Below are positions 1-8,993 of a stretch of DNA of 64,000 nucleotides, one piece after another. The first letter of the stretch is position 1. Every line of letters begins with the position of its first letter. The notes beneath the pieces are model-generated. The model had not been told where the DNA came from and did no database searches. It saw only the letters and a list, made by a program, of their open reading frames with translations. The translations under genes and the position numbers were made by a program. Origin of the DNA: Longimycelium tulufanense (GTDB lineage: Bacteria > Actinomycetota > Actinomycetes > Mycobacteriales > Pseudonocardiaceae); contig NZ_BMMK01000001.1 in assembly GCF_014645795.1 (NCBI RefSeq), forward strand, positions 394,745 to 458,744, written 5' to 3'.

Positions 1-958
1 CGAAACCTTTCTGCAGCACGGCGGGGATGAACACGCCGATCACCGTCCCGAGGACCGAACCGACCCCACCGAACAGGCTGGTGCCACCCAGCACCGTGGC
101 GGCGATTGCATTCAGGTTGTCGGTGGCGTGCCCGCTGATCGTCGTCGTACCGAAGTACGCCAGGTTCATGAATCCGGCCAGACCCGCCAGCAGTCCCACG
201 AACCCGTAGACCATCACGAGATGCCGGGTCACCGCGATACCCGCCCGCCGCGCGGCCTCGGCGTTGGACCCGATCGCGTAGGTGTAGCGACCGAACCGCG
301 TGGTGTGCAGCAGCCACGCGGCGAACAACGTCACCACAGCGGCCACCACAACCAGGTGTGGAATCTGCATTGTCTGCCCGAAACCAATCGTGTTGCGCAG
401 CGCGGTGGGCACGGTGCGTACGTCCACACCACCGGTCAGCAGCTGCGCGGCACCCAGCGCCGCGCCGAACGAACCCAAGGTCACGATCAGCGGTGGCACC
501 CGCGCCACCGCCACGAGCACACCGTTGAGCAATCCCCACGCAGCGCCAGCCGCCAACGACAACACGAACCCGAGAAGGATCGTGCCCCAGCCGGCGTGCG
601 TGGCGTCGCCGCCGTGCAGCCCCTCCATCACCATCGCCGCGACCACGCCGGAGAACACCAGTACCGACCCCACGGACAGGTCGATCCCGGCCGTGATGAT
701 CACGAACGTCATGCCGACCGCGAGCACCAGCAGCACCGATGCCTCGATGAGCAGGGTCTGGAAGTTGAACAGCGTCGGAAAGGCGTTGGGCCGCAACACG
801 CTGAACACCACGTAAAGCCCGATGAGTACCAGGCCGGTCCAGAACGTGTTCGCCGTGACCAGGCGTTGCCACAGCGTGCGCTGCGGAAGCATCCGGTCGA
901 CGTTGTTGTCCACCGTGGACGCCGGTGCGACTGCCTTCCCGGTCCGCTCCTCCGTCAT
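1..958 (-). CDS. Sugar ABC transporter permease, RbsC/FrcC type (3' end outside window)
   Basis: Membrane permease of a ribose/fructose-type sugar importer. The minus-strand frame opens at an ATG at 958 (MTEERTGKAV) and runs off the left edge, so about 319 residues are visible and the C-terminus is missing. It has many hydrophobic helices and the segment AGIDLSVGS, which is typical of BPD_transp_2 permeases. Its ATG overlaps the TGA of the upstream ATPase gene by 4 nt (ATGA), so the two are translationally coupled. The periplasmic-type binding protein is not in the window and probably lies to the left. Context (mannose-6-phosphate isomerase, LacI regulator, alpha-mannosidases) suggests mannose or short manno-oligosaccharides as substrate; this is inference, because the family also carries ribose, xylose and fructose. 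Confidence 0.9.
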   Translation of the reverse strand, partial: MTEERTGKAVAPASTVDNNVDRMLPQRTLWQRLVTANTFWTGLVLIGLYVVFSVLRPNAFPTLFNFQTLLIEASVLLVLAVGMTFVIITAGIDLSVGSVLVFSGVVAAMVMEGLHGGDATHAGWGTILLGFVLSLAAGAAWGLLNGVLVAVARVPPLIVTLGSFGAALGAAQLLTGGVDVRTVPTALRNTIGFGQTMQIPHLVVVAAVVTLFAAWLLHTTRFGRYTYAIGSNAEAARRAGIAVTRHLVMVYGFVGLLAGLAGFMNLAYFGTTTISGHATDNLNAIAATVLGGTSLFGGVGSVLGTVIGVFIPAVLQKGF

Positions 959-1716
959 GCCGCGTCCTCCTGGTGCAGTGCCCCGGTCATCGCGCCCACC
1001 AGCTCCTCCAACGTCACGTCGGCGGCGCGGAACCGCGCCACCCGGCGGCCCAGCCGCAACACCTCGACCCGGTCCGCCACCGCCTGCACCTCGGGCATGT
1101 TGTGGCTGATCAACACCACCGCGATGCCGCTGTCCCGGACCCGCCTGATCACCTCGAGCACGCGTTCCCGCTGCACCACGCCGAGTGCGGCCGTGGGCTC
1201 GTCCATGAACACCACCCGGTTCGCCCACACCACGGCCCTGGTCACAGCGACGCCCTGTCGCTGGCCACCCGACAGCGAGCCGATCGGCACGTCCAGGCTC
1301 TGCACCCGCACGCCCAGCCGCTGGAACTGCTCCGCGGCCCGCCGTCGCATCTCCGCCTTGTCCACCATGCCGAGCCAGCCGAACAGCCCGCGCCGGCGCA
1401 GCTCGCGGCCCAGGAACAGGTTGGCGGCCGGGTCGAGGTCGGGTGCCACCGCCAGGTCCTGGTACACCGTCTCGATCCCCAGCGCCCTGGCCCTGGTCGG
1501 CGAGTCCAACCGCACCCGCCTGCCGTCCAGCAGGATCTCGCCGGAGTCCGGTTGCTCCACGCCCGACAGGCATTTGACCAGCGTGGACTTGCCGGCCCCG
1601 TTGTCCCCGATCAACGCGACGACCTCGCCGGCCCGCACCTCGAACGAGGCCCCGCGCAACGCCTCGACCGACCCGTAGTGCTTGACCACGTTCCGCGCTT
1701 CAAGCAGTGCCCCCAT
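955..1716 (-). CDS. Sugar ABC transporter ATP-binding protein (single-domain, FrcA-like)
   Basis: ATPase that powers the adjacent permease. About 253 residues, that is one ATPase domain as in FrcA, not the duplicated RbsA/XylG form. Walker A GDNGAGKST lies at residues 37-45, the signature LSGGQRQG near 140, and Walker B VVFMDEPTAAL after it. I chose ATG 1716 over an in-frame start 10 codons upstream because GGAGGAACTG precedes it at good spacing and it overlaps the isomerase stop codon as ATGA. Part of the minus-strand operon regulator - isomerase - ATPase - permease, every junction of which is a 4-nt overlap. Confidence 0.92.
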   Translation of the reverse strand: MGALLEARNVVKHYGSVEALRGASFEVRAGEVVALIGDNGAGKSTLVKCLSGVEQPDSGEILLDGRRVRLDSPTRARALGIETVYQDLAVAPDLDPAANLFLGRELRRRGLFGWLGMVDKAEMRRRAAEQFQRLGVRVQSLDVPIGSLSGGQRQGVAVTRAVVWANRVVFMDEPTAALGVVQRERVLEVIRRVRDSGIAVVLISHNMPEVQAVADRVEVLRLGRRVARFRAADVTLEELVGAMTGALHQEDAA

Positions 1717-2735
1717 CAGTTCCTCCCCACCGCCGGCGGCCGGCACCGCACCGCGACCACGTCACCCTCCAACCGCGCCGGGCCGGCGCCGTGCGGCACC
1801 AGGACCGTGTCGCCACGTCTCACGCGAAGTCCCCCGTCCGACCCTGTTCGCAGCACCCCGCCGCCGTCCAGCACGACGAGCACCGCGAACGAGGGCTCCC
1901 ACTCCACCGGTTGATCAGCCCGCAGGCGCTCGGCACGGAAGAACTGTTCCGCCTCTTCCGGGAGCAACCGTGTCACCGGCCCTTCCAGAGGGCTGGAGCG
2001 CGCGAAGTACGCCAACCGATCGGCCGGCCACCCCGAGAGGTCGAGACACTCCAGTGCCACCTCGTAACCGAGACCGAGATGCCCGGACTCCGGATCGGTG
2101 AAGCCCTCCCACTCCAGCAGCACGGAGAGATCCGTGGGCTGCTGCAGCTCCAGGATGAACACCCCCTCGCCGATCGCGTGCGGCGTTCCCGCCGGAACGA
2201 AGATGGCATCACCGGGCTTCACCGGGAACCCGTTGAGCGCAGACAACATCGTCCGTCTGTCCTGAGTGGATACCCACGAGCGGACGGCCTGCGCGTCGAC
2301 ATCCGAGCGGAACCCGAGATATACCCGCGGTGCGGGGCCGCTGGTTCCCGCCACGACCCATGCCTCGGTCTTGCCGAAACGACAACCGAGATGGCGCTGG
2401 GCGAAAAAGTCGGAGGGATGGCAGTGCACCGGCAACCGCTGGCCGGCATCCAGCAGTTTCACCAGCAAGGCCGGATCGGCGCCGAACTGGGCGACATGCC
2501 CGGCACCCAGCCAGAGCACCGGATCGGACCGCACCGCGTCGCGCAGCAACCGACCGTTCGGCAACGGCGACAACCCCGCCTCCACCGACCCGAACAAGGT
2601 GGTCGTCGACGCCACCCAGTCCTCGGGCAGGTAATCACCGTCGCAGTGCACGCCCCGCAGCTCCGCGATGGCGGCACCACCCCGGTAGAACCGCGGTGGC
2701 TGGTTGGCACCGAGCCGGACCGGCTGCACGCTCAT
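1716..2735 (-). CDS. manA: Class I mannose-6-phosphate isomerase
   Basis: Cupin-fold zinc enzyme converting mannose-6-phosphate to fructose-6-phosphate, the step that brings mannose into glycolysis. 339 residues, slightly short for the family. The metal-site signature is clear: VHCHP at 103-107 followed by GKTEAW at 121-126, matching the family pattern QxHPDxxxA...GKTE, and a second cupin segment PAGTPHAIGEG near 200. Its ATG overlaps the stop of the LacI-type regulator by 4 nt and its own stop overlaps the ATPase start, so it sits inside a coupled operon for uptake and use of mannose released by the facing alpha-mannosidases. No mannokinase is visible in the window; it may lie beyond the left edge. 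Confidence 0.88.
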   Translation of the reverse strand: MSVQPVRLGANQPPRFYRGGAAIAELRGVHCDGDYLPEDWVASTTTLFGSVEAGLSPLPNGRLLRDAVRSDPVLWLGAGHVAQFGADPALLVKLLDAGQRLPVHCHPSDFFAQRHLGCRFGKTEAWVVAGTSGPAPRVYLGFRSDVDAQAVRSWVSTQDRRTMLSALNGFPVKPGDAIFVPAGTPHAIGEGVFILELQQPTDLSVLLEWEGFTDPESGHLGLGYEVALECLDLSGWPADRLAYFARSSPLEGPVTRLLPEEAEQFFRAERLRADQPVEWEPSFAVLVVLDGGGVLRTGSDGGLRVRRGDTVLVPHGAGPARLEGDVVAVRCRPPAVGRN

Positions 2736-3766
2736 GCCGGAGCAACCTCCCCCGATCCGCGAGCCAACAGACCCACCGGCAACACCACGCGGCGCGGCGG
2801 TGCGGTGTCCCCGTCCAACCGGGCGAACAGCAACTCGGCCGCGACCCGCCCGAGCACGCTCACGTCGTGCGCCACGACGGAGACCGGCGGCTTGAGCAGG
2901 TCCGCCAGCTCGAAGTCGTCGAACCCGACCAGCGCGGGCCGGCGGGAGCGCCCCGCGAGCGCCCGCACGGCGTAGACGGTGATCCGGTTGTTGCCGGTGA
3001 CGACCGCGGTCGCCGGATCCGGTCGGGATTCCACCGCATGCAGTGCGGCGGCGACGGTGCGCTCGTCGTGCGGGCCCATGACGACGAGGTCCTCGTCGAA
3101 CTGGAGGCCGGCCGTGACGCAGCCCTCGCGGAAGCCCCGCAACCGCTCGCCCGCGGTGAAGATGTCCGGTGCGTCGCCGAGAAACGCGATCCGACGGTGC
3201 CCGAACGAGACGAGGTGCCGGACGGCCGCCGCGGTTCCACCGAGGTTGTCCACCAGGACGGTGTCGGCCACGACATCGCCGGCGGGGCGGTCCAGGAAGA
3301 CCACCGGCGTCCCGGCGCGCATCTCCGGTACCAGGTACCCGTGCTGCGTACCGGCCGGCACCACGAGCAACCCGTCCACCCGGCGGGAGCAGAACTCCAG
3401 CGCCAGCTCGCGTTCCCGCGTCGGGTCCTCGTCCGAGGAACCGGTCAGCACCTGGCGGCCGTGCGCGCGGGCAACCTTCTCCACCGCCCGGGTCAGCAGC
3501 GAGTAGAACGGGTTCGCCACGTCTTCCAGGACCAGGCCGAGCGTTCCGGTGGACGAGCCGCGGCGAAGGTTTCGCGCACCGAGATTGCGTCGGAAGCCGA
3601 GTTGCTCGATCGCGGACAACACCCGCTCGGCCGTGGCCGGATGGACCCCCGGCTCGTCGTTGACCACGCGGGACACCGTCTTGATGCTGACGCCCGCCAA
3701 CCGCGCCACATCGTTCATCGTGGCGCGGCGAACCCGGCGCGGCCCCGGCTCAGACAACGTTGTCAT
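2732..3766 (-). CDS. LacI-family transcriptional regulator of the mannoside locus
   Basis: DNA-binding repressor with a periplasmic-binding-protein-like effector domain, about 344 residues. The LacI headpiece is at residues 17-60 (MNDVARLAGVSIKTVSRVVN), followed by the ligand domain with LVLEDVANPF and VVTGNNRITVYAVRAL. Two starts are possible: ATG 3766, or ATG 3718 immediately before MNDVAR. Neither has a good ribosome-binding site. A palindrome, GACAACGTTGTC, lies on the first codons of the 3766 start (3753-3764), which fits autoregulation. First gene of the operon with the isomerase and ABC genes, divergent from the GH92-GH47 pair. The ligand is probably mannose or a mannoside (inference). 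Confidence 0.92.
   Translation of the reverse strand: MTTLSEPGPRRVRRATMNDVARLAGVSIKTVSRVVNDEPGVHPATAERVLSAIEQLGFRRNLGARNLRRGSSTGTLGLVLEDVANPFYSLLTRAVEKVARAHGRQVLTGSSDEDPTRERELALEFCSRRVDGLLVVPAGTQHGYLVPEMRAGTPVVFLDRPAGDVVADTVLVDNLGGTAAAVRHLVSFGHRRIAFLGDAPDIFTAGERLRGFREGCVTAGLQFDEDLVVMGPHDERTVAAALHAVESRPDPATAVVTGNNRITVYAVRALAGRSRRPALVGFDDFELADLLKPPVSVVAHDVSVLGRVAAELLFARLDGDTAPPRRVVLPVGLLARGSGEVAPA
3752..3765. promoter_or_regulatory. Putative LacI operator 1 (regulator start)
   Basis: AGACAACGTTGTCA contains a perfect 12-bp palindrome with a central CG, the usual layout of LacI-family operators. It overlaps the probable start codon of the regulator. Near-identical 14-mers lie in front of both GH92 genes. 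Confidence 0.65.
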
Positions 3767-3998
3767 AACGGGCGCATTCGACCGCGCAGGTGTGACCTGT
3801 GTCAATATCGCCAGCGTGAGCACATGATCACGCATCGTCGCTCGCCTCGCCAGCCGGGATGGCGCACGCCGGTCGAGTCCGGGGTGATGCTCCTGCTTAC
3901 GGGGGATCTTGATGTCTGAAAACGGACAACTCGTGCAGGAAATGCTTGACGATCGTCGGACACGCTCCGCAGGGTGTCCAGCACTGCGCGTGATATCG

Positions 3999-4012
3999 AG
4001 ACAAGGTTGTCA
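3999..4012. promoter_or_regulatory. Putative LacI operator 2 (upstream of first GH92)
   Basis: AGACAAGGTTGTCA differs from operator 1 at one of 14 positions. It lies 50 nt upstream of the ATG of the first GH92 gene, a position suited to blocking transcription. The match to operator 1 is seen directly; the regulator assignment is inferred. Confidence 0.65.
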
Positions 4013-4062
4013 GCAGCGGCACCAGCGTGGTTCCGCCGGTGCCGCCCGGGGAGGCCACGCCG

Positions 4063-7000
4063 ATGAGCAGAGCACGGGACCCCGAGACCGTGAGACCCCC
4101 GCAGCGCCCCGACCCGAACCCCCACCGCCCCATCCGGAGCAGCCTCGGCGCGACGCTGGCCGCCGCCGTGATCGCCGCGCTCGTCCCGGCCGCCCCCGTG
4201 GCGGCGGAACCCGGCGCCGGGGGCGCCCCCGAGGACCTCGCCCGGTGGGTCAACCCGTTCGTCGGAACCGAACCGGGCGGCCCCGACCACGGCACCGGTG
4301 GCGGCGCGGGCAACACCTTCCCCGGTCCGATGGTGCCGTTCGGCCTCCTGCAATGGAGCCCCGACACCGTCACCCACCAACACGGTGGCTACCACTACCC
4401 GGACAACCGGATCAAGGGGTTCAGCCTCACCCACCTGTCGGGCGCCGGCTGCTCGACCTACCAGGACGTTCCGTTCATGCCCTTCGTCGGTGAGGTCACG
4501 ACCTCGCCCGCCACCGATCCGAGCCGCTACGTCTCCACCTTCTCCCACGACAACGAAAAAGCCACCGCCGGCTACTACTCGGTGGCTTTGGACAACGGGG
4601 CCGACGTCGAACTGACCGCCACGCGGCGGAGCGGGATCGGCCGCTTCACCTATCCCGCCGGAAAGCCGGCCACGATGTTGGTCAACGTCTCCGGCTCGAT
4701 CTCCGGCGCGGACGACGCCGAGGTCACCATCGGGCGGGACACCGTCAGCGGCTGGGTGACCAGCGGTCGCTTCTGCGGCGTCGACCACCGGTACCGCGTC
4801 CACTTTCACGCACAGTTCGATCAGCCGTTCGCCAGCGTCGGTACCTGGAACGACGGCAGCGTCTCACCCGGCCGGACCCGGGAACGCGGTGGTGCGAGGC
4901 CGAAGATCGACCCGGAGGTCGAGCAGCCGCCCAAGACCGAGGAACGGCAGGGCCGCGGTCGGGCACCCCGGGCGCGTCATCGGGACACCACGGTGTCCGG
5001 GCCCGGTACCGGTGCGTTCGTCACCTTCGACACCATGCGCGAGAGGACCGTCACCGCGCGGGTCGCCATCTCGTTCGTCTCGGTCGACGGCGCCGAGCGC
5101 AACCTACGGGCCGAGAGCGGACAGAGGTCGTTCGAGGCGATCCATGCGGCTGCCCGGTCCGCCTGGAACGAGCGGCTTAACCAGGTTCGGGTAACGGGTG
5201 GAACCCCGGCCGAGCGCACCACCTTCTATACCGCGCTGTACCATTCCCTGTTGCAGCCCAACGTGTTCTCCGACGTTGATGGCCGCTACATCGGTTTCGA
5301 CGGTCGCATTCACCGCGTGGAACGCGGCCACGCCATCTACAGCAACTTCTCCGGCTGGGATGTCTACCGCTCCGAGATGCAGCTCCTGTCGCTGTTGGCA
5401 CCCGAGGAAGCCTCGGACGTCGTCCGGTCGATGATGAACTTTGCCGAACAGGGCGGTGCCTGGGACCGCTGGACCGTGGCGAACGACTACACCGGCGTCA
5501 TGGTCGGCGACCCCTACCACATCATGGTGTCGAGCGCGCATGCGTTCGGCGCCAGGGACTTCGACGCACGCAGGGCCCTTCTCCTCATGCTGCGCGGGGC
5601 CACCCAGCCGACCCAGGGCTACGAGGAACGTCCGGGACTGGCCGACTACCAGCAGCTCGGCTACATCCCGGTGGGATCCCCGAACGTCTGGGGTCCGCCG
5701 GCAACCACGCTTGAGTACACCAGCGCCGACTTCGCCATCGCCGACCTGGCGCGCCGGCTGGGTGACGGCGCCACCTGGAGCACCTTCATGAAGCGTGCGC
5801 AGTTCTGGCAGAACCTGTTCAACCCGGCAACCGGCCACATCCAGGCCCGTCATCGGGACGGCTCGTTCGTGGAGCCGTTCGACCCGGGCAGCCCCACGCA
5901 CTGGGTCGAGGGCAACGCCGCCCAGTACACGTGGATGGTTCCCTACAACGCGCGCGGGCTGATCAACGCGATGGGTGGTGACGCCGAGGTCGTCAAGCGG
6001 CTCGATCACTTCTTCGCCAAGCTGAACGCCGGTCCTCGGGAACCCCATGCCTTCCTGGGCAACGAACCGATCATGCACTCGTTGTGGCTCTACAACTTCG
6101 TCGGGGCTCCGCACAAGACGCAGGAGGTCACGCGGCGGGCGGTCAACGAGTTGTTCGGGCCGGGGCCCGACGGCCTGGTCGGCAATGACGATCTCGGGCA
6201 GATGTCGTCCTGGTACGTGTGGGCCGCTATGGGGATGTACCCGGTCATCCCCGGCCGGGCGGAGCTGGTCCTGAACAGCCCACTGTTCGAACAGGTCGTG
6301 GTGACCCGCCCTGGCGGGCGGAAGCTCGTCATCAAGGCAGCTGGCGCCAGGGCGAACAGGCCCTATGTCACGGGTCTGACGGTCAACGGAAGGGAATCGA
6401 CCCGAACGTGGCTACCCGAGTCGTTCGTGAACAACGGTGGCACCGTCGAGTTTCGGCTGAGTGCCACTCCCGATCGTTCGTGGGGCGCGAAGGCGAGCGA
6501 CGCGCCGCCTTCGTTCCGCGATGGGGAGGTGGGTCAGCGCGGATACGTCGAGCCCGGACGGCTGGTGGTGCCGGCGGGAGGTAGCGCAAAGGCGAACATC
6601 GGGGTGCTGGACTTCTCGGGCAACGGCGCCACGGTGCGGTGGCGTTCGCAGGCACGGAACGGAGTCTCGCTCGAGCCGCCATCCGGGCAGATCACCGTTC
6701 CTGCCACCGGGAAGGTCGTACAGGAGGTGACGGTGTCGGTCGCGGCCGACGCAGCGAACGGGATGCGGCGGATCCCGGTGTCCTTCACCGCCGCTGATGG
6801 CACCGCACTTTCCGACACCACGATTCAGGTGCTGGTAGCAGAGCCCGGAAGCCTACGTGCCGCGTTCAACAACGTTGGTACGTCTCCCGATGACCAACAG
6901 GCGATCGGCAATCTCGACGGATTCGGCTTCAGTTACTCGCGCGATGCCTTGGTGGCGGTGGGACTGTCTCCCGGTAGCACTGTCACGGTGGACGGCGTGA

Positions 7001-7419
7001 CGCACGTTTGGCCCGACATTCCCGTTGGGGAGCCGGACAATGTCCGGAGCTCGGGGGAGACGGTGCGGATCGATGCGCCTCCCGGTACCTCCCGGCTCGC
7101 GTTGCTCGGCTCGGCAACCGACGGCAAGGCCAGCGGGCAGATGACGATCACCTATACCGATGGCACGACACAGGTCGTCGACATCGGGTTCTCCGACTGG
7201 GCACTGGGCGGCACCAACCAGCCGGTGGAGTTCAACAACCGCATTGTCGCCACGATGCCCTATCGCAACAGCACGGGCGGGACCTCGCAGCAGCTCGAGG
7301 TGTACGTGTTCGCCACCGAGCCGATCGCATTGCGGCCGGACAAGCAGGTACGGAGTGTGACGTTCCCCAGGGACGTCAATGGGGGCGGCCTGCACGTGTT
7401 CTCCGTTGCCGTCGGTTGA
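4063..7419 (+). CDS. Secreted GH92 alpha-mannosidase (multidomain)
   Basis: Exo-acting, calcium-dependent inverting alpha-mannosidase of family GH92, about 1118 residues. ATG 4063 is preceded by GGGGAGG eight bases upstream and gives a signal peptide ending near PVAAEPG; a GTG 12 codons earlier is less likely. GH92 landmarks: NPFVGTEPGG and AGNTFPGPMVPFG near the N-terminus, HWVEGNAAQYTW (general-acid Glu by analogy with characterised members) and GNDDLGQMSSWYVWAAMGMYP (catalytic-base Asp region). A charged, Arg/Pro-rich insertion of about 40 residues (roughly 4865-4985) is absent from the second GH92 in this window. About 250 C-terminal residues form extra beta-rich modules, probably NEW3-like and carbohydrate-binding. 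A GH47 gene follows after 23 nt. Confidence 0.93.
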   Translation: MSRARDPETVRPPQRPDPNPHRPIRSSLGATLAAAVIAALVPAAPVAAEPGAGGAPEDLARWVNPFVGTEPGGPDHGTGGGAGNTFPGPMVPFGLLQWSPDTVTHQHGGYHYPDNRIKGFSLTHLSGAGCSTYQDVPFMPFVGEVTTSPATDPSRYVSTFSHDNEKATAGYYSVALDNGADVELTATRRSGIGRFTYPAGKPATMLVNVSGSISGADDAEVTIGRDTVSGWVTSGRFCGVDHRYRVHFHAQFDQPFASVGTWNDGSVSPGRTRERGGARPKIDPEVEQPPKTEERQGRGRAPRARHRDTTVSGPGTGAFVTFDTMRERTVTARVAISFVSVDGAERNLRAESGQRSFEAIHAAARSAWNERLNQVRVTGGTPAERTTFYTALYHSLLQPNVFSDVDGRYIGFDGRIHRVERGHAIYSNFSGWDVYRSEMQLLSLLAPEEASDVVRSMMNFAEQGGAWDRWTVANDYTGVMVGDPYHIMVSSAHAFGARDFDARRALLLMLRGATQPTQGYEERPGLADYQQLGYIPVGSPNVWGPPATTLEYTSADFAIADLARRLGDGATWSTFMKRAQFWQNLFNPATGHIQARHRDGSFVEPFDPGSPTHWVEGNAAQYTWMVPYNARGLINAMGGDAEVVKRLDHFFAKLNAGPREPHAFLGNEPIMHSLWLYNFVGAPHKTQEVTRRAVNELFGPGPDGLVGNDDLGQMSSWYVWAAMGMYPVIPGRAELVLNSPLFEQVVVTRPGGRKLVIKAAGARANRPYVTGLTVNGRESTRTWLPESFVNNGGTVEFRLSATPDRSWGAKASDAPPSFRDGEVGQRGYVEPGRLVVPAGGSAKANIGVLDFSGNGATVRWRSQARNGVSLEPPSGQITVPATGKVVQEVTVSVAADAANGMRRIPVSFTAADGTALSDTTIQVLVAEPGSLRAAFNNVGTSPDDQQAIGNLDGFGFSYSRDALVAVGLSPGSTVTVDGVTHVWPDIPVGEPDNVRSSGETVRIDAPPGTSRLALLGSATDGKASGQMTITYTDGTTQVVDIGFSDWALGGTNQPVEFNNRIVATMPYRNSTGGTSQQLEVYVFATEPIALRPDKQVRSVTFPRDVNGGGLHVFSVAVG

Positions 7420-7442
7420 TTCCCTGCCAGGAAGGACCTCGT

Positions 7443-8903
7443 GTGAACTTGCCCCGACGCAGACTGCTGGGGTTGCTGGGTGCGGTGGCGGGAGCCGCCG
7501 CGCTCGCCCGCCCCGCCGTGGCGGCGCCGCCGTCGCCCACCGCCCCACCGCCGGACGGCCCGGGTGCCACGCCGGCCGAACCACCGGAGGCTCGGCAGAT
7601 GCAACCGTCCTCGTGGCCCGAGGCGGCCGCCGACGTGCGGCGTGAGGTGCGGTGGGCATGGCGGCAGTACGTGGAGCGTGCTTTCGGCCACGACCAGATC
7701 AAGCCGGTGTCCGGGGGGCACGAGGACTTTTTCGCCCGGGGGAAATCCGTCGGTCTGACGATCGTGGAGGCGCTCGACACGTTCTGGCTGATGGGTCTGG
7801 ACCGGGAACTGGAACAGGCCCTGGAGTGGATCGAGCGGAACCTGCGGTTCGACATCGACGCCCCGTTCCAGGTCTTCGAGACCAACATCCGGATGGTGGG
7901 CGGGTTGCTGGCCGGATACCACTGCACCGGGCGTGACCGCCTGCTCGAGCTGGCCGTCGATCTGGGCGACCGGCTGCTTCCCGCCTTCACCAGGTCACCG
8001 ACCGGTATTCCGTACCGGTTCGTCAACCTGACCACGGGCACGGTGAGCGCACCGCAGACCAATCTCGCCGAGACCGGAACCTACATCGCCGAGTTCGGCA
8101 TGCTGTCGCGTTGGAGCGGACAGCAGAAGTACTACGACGCGGCGAAGCGGGCCTTCGAGGTCACCTTCGACAAGCGGACTCCGCTCGACCTCCTGCCGTA
8201 CGAAGTGCATGCGGAGACAGGGGAGTGGCGGAACCGGACCGCAACCATCGGGCCGCCCGCGGACTCCTACTACGAGTACCTGTGGGACGGCTACGTCCTG
8301 TTCCAGGACGCCGACCTGAAGAACTGGTACGACGTGCTCACCGCCGCGATCCTGCGGCACCAGAGCGAGGTGGTGTCCGGGCGGCTCTGGTTCGCCCAGG
8401 TCGATGCCTTCACCGGCGGGATCGTCGATCGCGGGCAGAGCGAGCTGGCGTCGTTCTACGCCGGTCTCCTCGCGGAGTCGGGCCGGCTGACCGAGGCCAA
8501 GCAGTACCACGACTCCTGGAACGCCGTGCAGGAGCGGTACGGGGTGCTGCCGGAAGGAATCGACTACCCGACGCTCGCGGCCACCTCGCGCGGTAACCAG
8601 CTTCGACCGGAGTTCGTCGATTCCGCGCTCTTTCTCTGGCTGGCGACCGGGGACGACGTGTACCGCGAGCGTTCCTGGACGCACTACATGCAGATGAAGC
8701 TGACCTCGAAGGCCCGCTACGGCTACACCATCCTCGACGACGTCACCACGACACCCAAGCGCCAGGGCGACTCCTGTCCCGGCTACTGGTGGTCCGAGCA
8801 GCTCAAGTACTACTGGCTCATGTTCAGCGGTACCAGCCGCTTCGACTACCGCGACCACTACCTGTCGACCGAAGGCAACCTCTTCCGTGGCGCGCGCCGA
8901 TAG
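7443..8903 (+). CDS. Exported GH47 alpha-mannosidase
   Basis: Family GH47 (class I, inverting, Ca2+-dependent) alpha-1,2-mannosidase, about 486 residues. GTG 7443 follows GGAAGGA and gives RRRLLGLLG, a twin-arginine-like export signal cleaved around AVAAPP. Family landmarks include a DTFWLMGL stretch, FETNIRMVGGLL, GLLAESGRL and a C-terminal STEGN-type motif. GH47 is best known from eukaryotic ER and Golgi; bacterial members are fewer. Its place 23 nt behind a GH92 suggests that both trim alpha-1,2-linked mannose from high-mannose N-glycans or yeast mannan outside the cell. Mannose would then enter through the facing ABC system. Confidence 0.9.
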   Translation: MNLPRRRLLGLLGAVAGAAALARPAVAAPPSPTAPPPDGPGATPAEPPEARQMQPSSWPEAAADVRREVRWAWRQYVERAFGHDQIKPVSGGHEDFFARGKSVGLTIVEALDTFWLMGLDRELEQALEWIERNLRFDIDAPFQVFETNIRMVGGLLAGYHCTGRDRLLELAVDLGDRLLPAFTRSPTGIPYRFVNLTTGTVSAPQTNLAETGTYIAEFGMLSRWSGQQKYYDAAKRAFEVTFDKRTPLDLLPYEVHAETGEWRNRTATIGPPADSYYEYLWDGYVLFQDADLKNWYDVLTAAILRHQSEVVSGRLWFAQVDAFTGGIVDRGQSELASFYAGLLAESGRLTEAKQYHDSWNAVQERYGVLPEGIDYPTLAATSRGNQLRPEFVDSALFLWLATGDDVYRERSWTHYMQMKLTSKARYGYTILDDVTTTPKRQGDSCPGYWWSEQLKYYWLMFSGTSRFDYRDHYLSTEGNLFRGARR

Positions 8904-8904
8904 C

Positions 8905-8943
8905 CGGGGCTACTCGGTGGCGAATGCCGTGCGGGTAGCCCCG
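8905..8943. terminator. Putative terminator between GH47 and GNAT genes
   Basis: CGGGGCTAC and GTAGCCCCG form a 9-bp perfect stem just after the GH47 stop and between two convergent genes. There is no U-tract, as is common in actinobacteria. Confidence 0.5.
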
Positions 8944-8993
8944 CCACACTCGGGCGCGGTGCCTTGCGGGGTGCCTTCGTTCTTCGAGGAGGG

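Noticed and set aside
128-1678. Plus-strand 516-codon open frame at the left end
   Set aside because: It is antisense to the ABC permease and ATPase genes and has no domain; only the minus-strand frames show family motifs.
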